From positions 1 through 18,182 of the forward strand of contig CAMCWS010000038.1 of NCBI GenBank assembly GCA_945882755.1: a stretch of 18,182 bases of DNA, in the 5' to 3' direction. The notes under the pieces were generated by a model that ran no database searches, had not been told where the DNA came from, and saw only the letters and a list, made by a program, of their open reading frames with translations. Positions 7,988-17,042 of the stretch are shown here, in pieces. How positions within the stretch are numbered: position 1 is the stretch's first letter; the number at the start of each line of letters is the position of its first letter. The stretch is from Bordetella parapertussis (lineage in GTDB: Bacteria; Pseudomonadota; Gammaproteobacteria; Burkholderiales; Burkholderiaceae_C). The position numbers and the translations under genes are program-made.

Positions 7988-9406
7988 TCAACCTGGCAGT
8001 TCTGCCAGCCCTAACCCTGCAGACCTTGGGGTCAACGTCGGCCGACGGCTGACCAAAGGCCCCAAAGCAACCAACACCACAAACATCATGACCATCTCGG
8101 TATGAAACACAAAGTTGTAGCCCGTGACATGGGAGACGAGGGCTTCGCCCAGATGGCCTTGCGTGGCCATCTCACCGACCACATCGCGGGCAACGCCGCC
8201 AAAGGCCATGGCCACGCCCGACGCGGTCGCTTGCACCGCGCCCCATGCCCCTAAAACCATTCCCGCTTGATCTGAATGCGTCATCTCCATAGCAGTGAGC
8301 AACATGCCCACAGAGAACAATCCGCCGCCAAAGCCGATCAAGGTGGCACCTGCTTGAAACATCAGCGCAGAGCCCAAGGGGGCTGAAAAAATAACGCAAG
8401 CAAAGGCGGGTAAACCCAGCAAAGCGCCAATAGCAGCCAGACGTACTGCATCAATGTTTCGCAAAAAGCGGGAGGACAAGGCAAAAGCAAGCAAGGCACC
8501 ACCTGCGCTCAAAGCCGTGAGTCCACTGGTCATGCCCACATTCAAGCCTAAGATTTGTCCACCATAAGGTTCAAGCACGATGTCTTGCATGCTGAAGGCA
8601 GCAGAACCCAAACCCACCGTCCATAAAAAACGTTTCATATGGGGTACAGCGATAAAGGCTTGCCAATTGTGGGAAAAACCATCGGGCTGGCGAGCACCGC
8701 GTTTAGCGCCACGCGCTTCTTGTTTCCACAGTGAAACGAGGTTGATGAAAATCACCACCGCTGCGCAACCTTGCACCACTTGGATCAAGCGGACCGGCGA
8801 AAAGTTGACCAGCAAAAGACTCAGCAAGGTACTGCCCACAATCAAGCCCATTAAAAGCATGGCGTAGAGCAAAGCCACCACGCGGGGACGTTTGTCTTCG
8901 GGGGAGACGTCGGTGGCCAGCGCCAAACCAGCCGTCTGGGTGATTTGTATCCCCGCACCCACGATCAAGAATGCCAAGATCGCGCCCAAGCGACCCACCA
9001 ACACATAGCCTTCGCGGGGTTCGCTAAGATTCATCAATGCAAACGGCATGATGGCAAAACCGCCAAACATCAGCAAACTGCCCATCCACATATAGGGGAT
9101 TCGGCGCAGTCCCAGTGCTGAAGGATGGGTGTCGCTGCGGTAGCCAATCAGGGCCCGCAGCGGTGCAAATACCAAGGGCAAGGCCACCGAAATTGCCACC
9201 CATGCTGCTGGAATTTCTAACTCCACAATCATCACGCGGTTCAAGGTCCCCACCAACAGTGCCATGGTGATGCCAATCGAGAGTTGGAACATGGCCAAAC
9301 GAAACATACGTCCCAGCGGCAGTTCGGGCGACGCCGCATCGGCGAAAGGCACGTACTGCATCATGATGGATTGCATCCATGCGGGGGGACGAAAGGCCAG
9401 TTTCAT
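7988..9406 (-). CDS. lhaA: LH1 assembly protein LhaA (PucC/BCD-family MFS)
   Basis: This polytopic membrane protein of the bacteriochlorophyll delivery (PucC/LhaA) branch of the major facilitator superfamily assists LH1 assembly and perhaps hands over pigment. The 472-aa protein has about 12 hydrophobic segments, with the family string RALIGYRSDTHPSALGLRRIPYM in the first cytosolic loop and DVSPEDKRPRVVALLYAML mid-protein. The start chosen is ATG at 9406, which overlaps the bchM stop as ATGA, the same junction as five others in this operon. A GTG at 9418 would add four residues, but GGGAG is then too close to act as a ribosome site. The gene sits between bchM and puhA as in most purple bacteria, which favours LhaA over PucC. 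Its end carries a perfect inverted repeat (7993-8008). Confidence 0.93.
   Translation of the reverse strand: MKLAFRPPAWMQSIMMQYVPFADAASPELPLGRMFRLAMFQLSIGITMALLVGTLNRVMIVELEIPAAWVAISVALPLVFAPLRALIGYRSDTHPSALGLRRIPYMWMGSLLMFGGFAIMPFALMNLSEPREGYVLVGRLGAILAFLIVGAGIQITQTAGLALATDVSPEDKRPRVVALLYAMLLMGLIVGSTLLSLLLVNFSPVRLIQVVQGCAAVVIFINLVSLWKQEARGAKRGARQPDGFSHNWQAFIAVPHMKRFLWTVGLGSAAFSMQDIVLEPYGGQILGLNVGMTSGLTALSAGGALLAFALSSRFLRNIDAVRLAAIGALLGLPAFACVIFSAPLGSALMFQAGATLIGFGGGLFSVGMLLTAMEMTHSDQAGMVLGAWGAVQATASGVAMAFGGVARDVVGEMATQGHLGEALVSHVTGYNFVFHTEMVMMFVVLVALGPLVSRRPTLTPRSAGLGLAELPG
7993..8008. repeat. Perfect 16-bp inverted repeat at the end of lhaA
   Basis: CTGGCAGTTCTGCCAG is a perfect palindrome, able to form a 6-bp stem with a 4-nt loop in mRNA. 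It lies in the last codons of lhaA, 39 nt before the puhA start. In the direction of transcription a run of six U follows 9 nt after the stem. That is too far for a textbook intrinsic terminator, but it could act as a partial terminator or an RNA-processing or stability element that sets puhA levels apart from bch genes. The function is inferred; the repeat is directly seen. Confidence 0.45.
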
Positions 9407-10128
9407 TTGCGTTTCCACTCCCAGGCTTGGGAGGTGTAAAAACCGCTGGAGACGCGTTGCATGTGGCCTGGACGCCAGCCGTGTTCTCGCACGGCGCGCT
9501 CGATGTACACATGCAAAGTGGATTTGCGGGTGGGCGAGAGTTGCGGTGAACGATCAGTGCGTGGGAACAAGCGGCCCATGGCATGGGCCACGGCCAACAA
9601 GGGCGAGTGCGGCGCAAAGGTGAACAGCACCGATTGGCGGGTGCGCTGGGTCAGGGCTTCCACCGCGTTGGCAATGGTTTGGGTGTCGTAATGGATGAGT
9701 GAATCCATGCACACCACATGGTCGAACTCGCCGTGTTCAGCGCTGAGCATGTCACCCGCCAAAAACGTGATGCTGCCGCCATTGGCGCTGAGCGCGGGGT
9801 TGTTCAGCAGATCTTGGGCATGGCGCTCGCGGGCCAAATTGACCAAGGTGGGCGAGAGGTCGATGGCCAGCACCTCAGCACCGCGCAGCATGGCTTCTTG
9901 GGCCAATGCGCCGGTGCCGCAACCCGCGTCAAGCAAGCGCAGACCGCGCATGTCCTCGGGCAGCCACGACAACAAGGTGTGGCGCATCTGGTCGCGACCC
10001 TTGCGCACGGTGGCGCGGATGCGCCCCACGGGTGCGTTGGAGGTCAGCACCTCCCAAGCTTTGGCGGCGGTGCGATCGAAATAGTGTTCGATCTCACCGC
10101 GCCGTGCGACATAGCTGGCTTGGTTCAT
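9403..10128 (-). CDS. bchM: Mg-protoporphyrin IX O-methyltransferase BchM
   Basis: BchM transfers a methyl group from S-adenosylmethionine to the C13 propionate of Mg-protoporphyrin IX, making the substrate of AcsF. The 241-aa form has the family N-terminus MNQASYVARRGEIEHYFDRTAAKAW, SAM-binding motif I LDAGCGTG (66-73), acidic D90 in AIDLS (88-92), and the C-terminal MQRVSSGFYTSQAWEW region. I chose ATG 10128 because homologues begin with this motif and it follows the bchL stop by one base. An upstream ATG at 10152 would add eight residues (MICWDLTD), but that stretch is bchL coding sequence read in another frame, with no ribosome site. The stop overlaps lhaA by 4 nt. The order L-M-lhaA is conserved in purple bacteria. 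Confidence 0.95.
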   Translation of the reverse strand: MNQASYVARRGEIEHYFDRTAAKAWEVLTSNAPVGRIRATVRKGRDQMRHTLLSWLPEDMRGLRLLDAGCGTGALAQEAMLRGAEVLAIDLSPTLVNLARERHAQDLLNNPALSANGGSITFLAGDMLSAEHGEFDHVVCMDSLIHYDTQTIANAVEALTQRTRQSVLFTFAPHSPLLAVAHAMGRLFPRTDRSPQLSPTRKSTLHVYIERAVREHGWRPGHMQRVSSGFYTSQAWEWKRK

Positions 10129-10129
10129 G

Positions 10130-11062
<933 letters not shown>

Positions 11063-12676
11063 TCAGCGGCTGAAATGAGCCTTGGCTTCGTACATGGTTT
11101 CCACCGTGATGCGCGATACACCGCGTTCACGGGCAAAAGTTTCGGTATTTCTACGCGCCTTGCCGCGCACAAAAAATGGAATTTTTTTGAGTTCTTTTTC
11201 GGCTTCGGGTGCCCAACTGCTTTCGTTGCTTGCGACTGTTTCTGCGCCCACACTGGCGGGTGAAGGCAGTTCGATGTGGTTGGCGCTGACTATTTTTGGT
11301 TCAAGGACTGGCACGGCTGCCTTGGCTGCCATGCCATGACCCGAGCCGAGGTGCGAAGGCGCAGCGCCGTCGTGGAACTCGAAGTCTTCACGGAACATGC
11401 CCAAGAGGTGCTCCTCTAGGCCCATCATCAGTGGGTGTACCCAAGTGTCAAACAAGACGTTAGCGCCCTCAAAGCCCATTTGAGGTGCATAGCGGGCAGG
11501 GAAATCTTGCACATGCATGGGCGCAGAAATGACCGCGCAAGGAACGCCCAAGCGCTTGGCAATGTGGCGCTCCATTTGCGTACCCAAAAGCAATTCGGGG
11601 TGCATGGCTTTGACTGCGTCTTCGACTTCCAAATAGTCGTCGGTGATCAAGGCTTCAATACCGTAGAGCTTGGCTGCATCTCGCACCTCACGGGCAAACT
11701 CGCGGCTGTAAGTGCCCAAACCAACCACCTCAAAACCCATCTCTTGGTGCGCCACACGTGCAGCAGCGATGGCGTGGGTGGCGTCACCGAACACAAACAC
11801 CCGCTTACCGGTGAGGTAGGTGGAATCGACCGATTTGGCATACCACTTGGCGCGTGAATCTTGGCTGTAATCGGCTAATGATTTACCACTGTCGATCAAG
11901 CCTGCCAAGGTGCGTACTTCTTGGATGAAATCCAAGGTGCCATTGACACCATAGGGTATGGCTTGTGTGAAGGGTTGCTCGCAGTTGCGTTGCAACCATT
12001 GTGCTGTGGTGCGACCAAGCTCGGGGTAAAGCACCACGTTGAAATCGGCCTCGCCCAAGCGGCGCACATCGGCCACACTGGCGTTCAGCGGAGCGACCAC
12101 ATTCACTTGTATGCCTAACTCTTGCAACAGGGCGCAAATTTCTTTGACATCGTCGCGATGGCGAAAACCCAAAGCGGTAGGGCCCAAGACATTGCAACTT
12201 GCTGTGCGGCCCGCCAAAGGCAAGCGTTGGTTTCCGGTGGGAACCAAGGCGCGTACCAAGTGGTAGAAAGTTTCCGATGCACCCCAGTTTTCTTTACGCT
12301 GGTACGCGGGTAACTCCAAAGGCACCACAGGAATAGGCAGGTTCAAGGCCAGTGCTAAACCGCCGGGGTCATCTTGGATCAGTTCGGCGGTGCAAGAGGC
12401 ACCCACCAACATAGCGTTGGGTTTGAAACGTTCGTTGGCTTCACGGGCAGCATTTTTGAACAACTCGGCTGTGTCACCACCTAAATCACGGGCTTGGAAC
12501 GTGGTGTAGGTAACGGGTGGGCGGCGTGGCAAGCGCTCGATCATGGTGAACAACAGGTCTGCATAGGTGTCGCCTTGCGGCGCATGCAGCACGTAATGCA
12601 CATCGGTCATGGCGGTAGCCACACGCATTGCACCAATGTGTGGCGGGCCTTCGTATGTCCAGAGGGTAAGTTGCAT
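11063..12676 (-). CDS. bchB: DPOR subunit BchB
   Basis: BchB is the larger catalytic subunit of dark-operative protochlorophyllide reductase, homologous to NifK; with BchN it binds protochlorophyllide and a [4Fe-4S] NB-cluster. The protein is 537 aa. The N-terminus [18 protein letters not shown] is diagnostic. Asp36 ([10 protein letters not shown]) matches the unusual aspartate cluster ligand known for this subunit. The NifD/K-type domain continues to about 420. After a variable linker (about 430-485) comes the PCP_red C-terminal domain (about 488-537, from [18 protein letters not shown] to the end). AAGG precedes the ATG. It lies 10 nt after bchN. The linker is Ala/Ser/Pro-rich and looks poorly conserved. 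Identity is very secure. Confidence 0.97.
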   Translation of the reverse strand: MQLTLWTYEGPPHIGAMRVATAMTDVHYVLHAPQGDTYADLLFTMIERLPRRPPVTYTTFQARDLGGDTAELFKNAAREANERFKPNAMLVGASCTAELIQDDPGGLALALNLPIPVVPLELPAYQRKENWGASETFYHLVRALVPTGNQRLPLAGRTASCNVLGPTALGFRHRDDVKEICALLQELGIQVNVVAPLNASVADVRRLGEADFNVVLYPELGRTTAQWLQRNCEQPFTQAIPYGVNGTLDFIQEVRTLAGLIDSGKSLADYSQDSRAKWYAKSVDSTYLTGKRVFVFGDATHAIAAARVAHQEMGFEVVGLGTYSREFAREVRDAAKLYGIEALITDDYLEVEDAVKAMHPELLLGTQMERHIAKRLGVPCAVISAPMHVQDFPARYAPQMGFEGANVLFDTWVHPLMMGLEEHLLGMFREDFEFHDGAAPSHLGSGHGMAAKAAVPVLEPKIVSANHIELPSPASVGAETVASNESSWAPEAEKELKKIPFFVRGKARRNTETFARERGVSRITVETMYEAKAHFSR

Positions 12677-12686
12677 GGTGTGTGCC

Positions 12687-14482
<1,796 letters not shown>

Positions 14483-14511
14483 GGGTGCAGAGTTGTTTTC
14501 AGAGTCGATTA

Positions 14512-14540
14512 ACTTTAGATGCCAATGCGCATAGTGTCAA
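14512..14540 (-). promoter_or_regulatory. Predicted sigma70 promoter of the bchF superoperon
   Basis: On the minus strand a perfect -35 TTGACA (14540 to 14535) is followed by exactly 17 nt and a -10 TAAAGT (14517 to 14512, 4 of 6 consensus). Transcription would start near 14505, leaving a leader of about 22 nt before bchF. The -35 hexamer is the gene-proximal arm of the operator at 14535-14552, so a bound repressor would block RNA polymerase. This is sequence inference; no start site is mapped. Confidence 0.6.
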
Positions 14541-14552
14541 CTTAAATTGACG
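14535..14552. promoter_or_regulatory. PpsR/CrtJ operator (TGT-N12-ACG) before bchF
   Basis: The sequence TGTCAACTTAAATTGACG matches the PpsR palindrome TGTcaN8tgACA except for the last base (G for A). It overlaps the predicted bchF -35 box, the classical geometry for repression. Its 16-bp core recurs with one mismatch before bchG (17011-17028). PpsR itself is encoded 1 kb away in the same window. Confidence 0.75.
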
Positions 14553-14568
14553 TTATTTAATACTGACA
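14551..14568. promoter_or_regulatory. Possible degenerate PpsR half-operator
   Basis: An intact right arm TGACA (14564-14568) is spaced from CGT (14551-14553) so as to give CGT-N12-ACA. This overlaps the end of the bchF operator by two bases. Only one arm fits well. It may be an accessory site that helps cooperative binding, or chance. Confidence 0.3.
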
Positions 14569-14595
14569 GTAATGGGGTTTTCCCTAGTCCTCTAG

Positions 14596-14613
14596 TGTCA
14601 AAAAAATATGACA
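14596..14613. promoter_or_regulatory. Perfect PpsR/CrtJ operator before ppaA
   Basis: TGTCA, eight A/T bases, then TGACA (TGT-N12-ACA) is a full match to the PpsR consensus with perfect 5-bp arms. It lies 48 nt before the ppaA ATG, and its centre is 61 bp from the centre of the bchF operator, so PpsR could bind both sites cooperatively and control both directions. I could not find a convincing -10 box for ppaA, so the exact promoter remains undefined. Confidence 0.8.
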
Positions 14614-14661
14614 CTTAGATAACTTTTGAATTGAGAACCTACCGAACCTGACTATTCAGCC

Positions 14662-15474
14662 ATGGACCAGCAAGAAAGACAAGCCATGACCGCGCCATTG
14701 AGCTTGGCGATCAAAGCGCACGTGATCCCGCAGTTGTTGAACCATTCGCCAACTGAACCTGCCGATATTGGTCTGGCCAAGCGACAAAGCGAAGTATTGG
14801 CCAAGGCCTGCTTGTCTTTGCAGCCCCGTGAGCTTGAATCCAGTGTCTTGAACATACTCGGACAAGGTTTGAGTTTGGAAACCTTGTTTTTACGCACCAT
14901 TCCAAATGCGGCACGCCTGTTTCACGATTGGTGGGCAAACGATGAAATTGATTTCGTTGACGTCACCCAAGCCAGTTACCGCTTGCAAGAATTGGTCTAC
15001 AGCCTGAGCGCAGACTTTGTGCTGTCAGGCCCCAAATGCGGTGGTTTGTCAAATTACAGCGCCATGTTGGTGAATACGCCCAACTCTCAACACTCCTTGG
15101 GCCTGCTGATTCTTTCCCAGTATTTCAAGCGCTATGGCTGGCACATATTGGGCGGCACCACTTGGCGAGAGCCAGATATGGTGATCATGGTGCAATCAAG
15201 TCATGTGGATTTGATTGGCATTTCGGTATCAGATGAAAAGCAATTTGCCTATTTGAAGCAATTGATAGCCAATTTGCGAAAAAAGTCTCTCAACCCTGGT
15301 TTGCTGGTGATGGTGGGCGGTCCGATGCTGGCCAAACACGCCTCATTGTGTGAATGGCTGGGGGCTGATTTTGCGTGTTTACACGCCGATCAGGCGCAAT
15401 TGATGGCGATGCAACAGGTCGAGCGAGCGCGTAAGCGCATGGGAAAAATTTCAGATTTGGCGGTTTCCAAGTGA
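14662..15474 (+). CDS. ppaA: Cobalamin-binding regulator PpaA/AerR
   Basis: This is an antirepressor that binds cobalamin and works with PpsR/CrtJ in light- and redox-dependent control of photosystem genes. The 270-aa protein has a helical N-terminal part with FHDWWANDEIDFVDVT (about 87-102), then a Rossmann-type B12-binding domain (about 130-250). The domain carries His144 in NSQHSLG, equivalent to the H of the DxHxxG cobalamin motif; SLGLLILSQYFKRYGWHILGGTT (145-167); LIGISVS (184-190); and VMVGGPML (216-223). ATG 14662 has no Shine-Dalgarno; an in-frame ATG at 14686 has AGAAAG 8 nt before it, so a form eight residues shorter is possible. It diverges from bchF across the operator region and precedes ppsR. 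The pairing ppaA-ppsR makes the identity firm. Known AerR has an axial His at a similar position. Confidence 0.92.
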   Translation: MDQQERQAMTAPLSLAIKAHVIPQLLNHSPTEPADIGLAKRQSEVLAKACLSLQPRELESSVLNILGQGLSLETLFLRTIPNAARLFHDWWANDEIDFVDVTQASYRLQELVYSLSADFVLSGPKCGGLSNYSAMLVNTPNSQHSLGLLILSQYFKRYGWHILGGTTWREPDMVIMVQSSHVDLIGISVSDEKQFAYLKQLIANLRKKSLNPGLLVMVGGPMLAKHASLCEWLGADFACLHADQAQLMAMQQVERARKRMGKISDLAVSK

Positions 15475-15485
15475 CGGTTAGCTTG

Positions 15486-15537
15486 GACAAACCCGCTTAA
15501 AATAGGTGTTAACCCAAATCGTGGATTGTGGTTTGTC
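15486..15537. repeat. 8-bp inverted repeat between ppaA and ppsR
   Basis: GACAAACC (15486-15493) and GGTTTGTC (15530-15537) are exact inverted repeats 36 nt apart. They lie between the ppaA stop and the first ppsR leader ORF. In RNA they could close a long stem-loop just before the leader ribosome site at 15543. No U-run follows, so it is not a standard terminator. A TAAAAT at 15498-15503 resembles a -10 box, but no matching -35 is seen. Confidence 0.35.
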
Positions 15538-15542
15538 TCGCC

Positions 15543-15601
15543 AGAAGGTTTGGCCAATGTCTTTTTATTGTTTTCACCAATGAATGCCTTCTGACCCTTG
15601 A
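15543..15601 (+). promoter_or_regulatory. Candidate ppsR leader with two abutting mini-ORFs
   Basis: AGAAGG at 15543-15548 lies 8 nt before ATG 15557, the best ribosome site in this gap. It opens an 8-codon ORF (MSFYCFHQ) that stops at TGA 15581-15583. That stop is followed at once by ATG 15584, which opens a 5-codon ORF (MPSDP). Its TGA (15599-15601) overlaps the TTG start of ppsR by two bases. The layout would suit translational coupling or reinitiation. A rival view is a single missing base (for example CCC for CCCC at 15595-15597), which would fuse MPSDP to the ppsR frame. In addition, ATG 15580 is in frame with ppsR but broken by TGA 15592. Confidence 0.4.
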
Positions 15602-16989
15602 ATACTCCTGATTTAAGTCCCGCGCATTTACAGCAGTTGTTGCCAGCTTTGGTTGACATTTTGCTGGTTTTGGACAAGCAATGGACCGTGCTTGAGGTGA
15701 CGTTGTTTGGCAAAGATTTACAGCGTTTAGACGCTTCCGTGTTCAAAGGTCGCTCAATCAATGACCTTGTCAGCCACGACAGCAAAGATAAATTTGCCCT
15801 CATGTTGTCAGCGGTTGGCAAGAAAGACGCCCCTGCATGGCGGCATGTCAATTTTTCTCTGATGGCTGGACAAGAACTGCCTTTGCAAGTCAGTTTGTTG
15901 CTCCAAGAAAAAGACGGTACGGTTTGGCTTTTTGGGCGAGATTTAAGTGGCTTGTCGCAAATGCAAAGCCGCTTGGTCGAGGCGCATCAGTCGATGGAGC
16001 GAGACTTTTTGCGCTTGCGTCACATGGAGGCGCGTTACCGCTTGTTGTTTGAGTCGGTGGCTGACCCGATGTTGGTGGTTGATGTGGCGCAACGCCGCGT
16101 GATGGAGGTTAACAGCGCCGCGCAATTGGTGTTCAAAGACCTTAGTCGCAAACTGCCTGGAAGCGATGTGGCGCAGTTGTTTGACCCCGATAAACGCGAG
16201 GCTTTGGAGATTTTGTTGCGTCAAGCGCAGGCAACTGGTCGCATGGAGTCGGCGCGGGTGCGCTACCTCAACGCCGAACGTGATTGCAATTTGCATGTGT
16301 CCGTATTTGTGCAGGAGGGTGGTCCGCAGTACCTGTTGCGTTTGCAAGCCCTGAGCCCTCAACAAACCAGCCATACCGAGGCCCCCGTCATCAATTGGTT
16401 CCACCATGCCTTGGACCAAGCGCCCGTGGGTTTTGTGGTGGCCGATCGCATGGGCACCATCCTTGCCAGCAACCCCGAGTTTTGCAGCATGGTGGGAGTC
16501 GCCTCGCATACGGTACTGATCAATAAAAGTTTGGAAGATTGGTTGGCCAGAGGCGGCGTAGACCTTGGCGTGCTGTTGACCAACTTGCGCCAGTCACGCA
16601 CCTTGCGCAGCTTTGCCACCGATTTGCGCAGCATGGTGGGTGTGCTCATCCCGGTTGATATCGCTGCTGTGACGTTGAATGGCGACGACCCCACTTATGG
16701 CTTCTTCTTCCACCAACTGTCTGGCGCACGTGGGCGTGACGCTATGCCTGCCGCCAGCGGCGGTATGGCTGACTCGGTGGCGCAGTTGTCGCAGTTGGTC
16801 GGGCGTATGCCTATGAAAGAAATCGTGGGCGAAACCAGCACCATGATCGAGCGCATGTGCATTCAGGCTGCCTTAGAGTTGACCCAAAACAACCGCGCCT
16901 CGGCGGCCGAGATGCTGGGTTTGTCACGGCAAAGCCTCTATGTGAAATTGCACCGCTATGGCATGGTTGCCGAAGACGAGTCAGAGTAA
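15598..16989 (+). CDS. ppsR: Photosystem repressor PpsR/CrtJ
   Basis: PpsR is the master regulator that binds TGT-N12-ACA and represses (in some species also activates) bch, crt and puc genes under oxygen. The 463-aa protein has an N-terminal PAS-like region (about 10-120), a helical Q-linker (about 121-150), PAS1 (about 146-250), PAS2 (about 268-375) and a C-terminal Fis-type HTH (about 405-456) with NRASAAEMLGLSRQSLYVK (432-450). Cys421 (IERMCIQAAL) matches the HTH redox cysteine. The only other cysteines are 230 and 296. An in-frame stop at 15592 forces the start to TTG 15598; no ATG follows in frame until residue 69, and no Shine-Dalgarno precedes the TTG. It lies 123 nt after ppaA, behind a possible leader (15543-15601). 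Identity is very secure; the N-terminus is not. Confidence 0.94.
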   Translation: MNTPDLSPAHLQQLLPALVDILLVLDKQWTVLEVTLFGKDLQRLDASVFKGRSINDLVSHDSKDKFALMLSAVGKKDAPAWRHVNFSLMAGQELPLQVSLLLQEKDGTVWLFGRDLSGLSQMQSRLVEAHQSMERDFLRLRHMEARYRLLFESVADPMLVVDVAQRRVMEVNSAAQLVFKDLSRKLPGSDVAQLFDPDKREALEILLRQAQATGRMESARVRYLNAERDCNLHVSVFVQEGGPQYLLRLQALSPQQTSHTEAPVINWFHHALDQAPVGFVVADRMGTILASNPEFCSMVGVASHTVLINKSLEDWLARGGVDLGVLLTNLRQSRTLRSFATDLRSMVGVLIPVDIAAVTLNGDDPTYGFFFHQLSGARGRDAMPAASGGMADSVAQLSQLVGRMPMKEIVGETSTMIERMCIQAALELTQNNRASAAEMLGLSRQSLYVKLHRYGMVAEDESE

Positions 16990-17010
16990 ACCCTAGACCG
17001 CGCAAAAAAG

Positions 17011-17028
17011 CGTCAACTTAGATTGACA
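17011..17028. promoter_or_regulatory. PpsR/CrtJ operator (CGT-N12-ACA) before bchG
   Basis: CGTCAACTTAGATTGACA fits the PpsR palindrome except for the first base (C for T). It sits in the 53-nt ppsR-bchG gap and contains a perfect TTGACA (17023-17028) facing bchG. A further half-site TGTCA lies at 17037-17041. Its core differs from the bchF operator by one base in 16. This predicts that bchG-bchP are repressed by the product of the gene just upstream. Confidence 0.7.
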
Positions 17029-17042
17029 TTTATTTCTGTCAA

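Noticed and set aside
9407..9418. GTG start for lhaA giving four extra residues
   Set aside because: The only GGGAG is too close to the GTG, while ATG 9406 forms the ATGA junction typical of this operon.
14608..14636. ATGACA as a -35 box for ppaA
   Set aside because: No acceptable -10 hexamer at 16-18 nt spacing; the ppaA promoter is left undefined.
15498..15503. TAAAAT as a -10 box for ppsR
   Set aside because: No -35-like hexamer at 16-18 nt upstream; AT-rich hexamers of this kind occur by chance.
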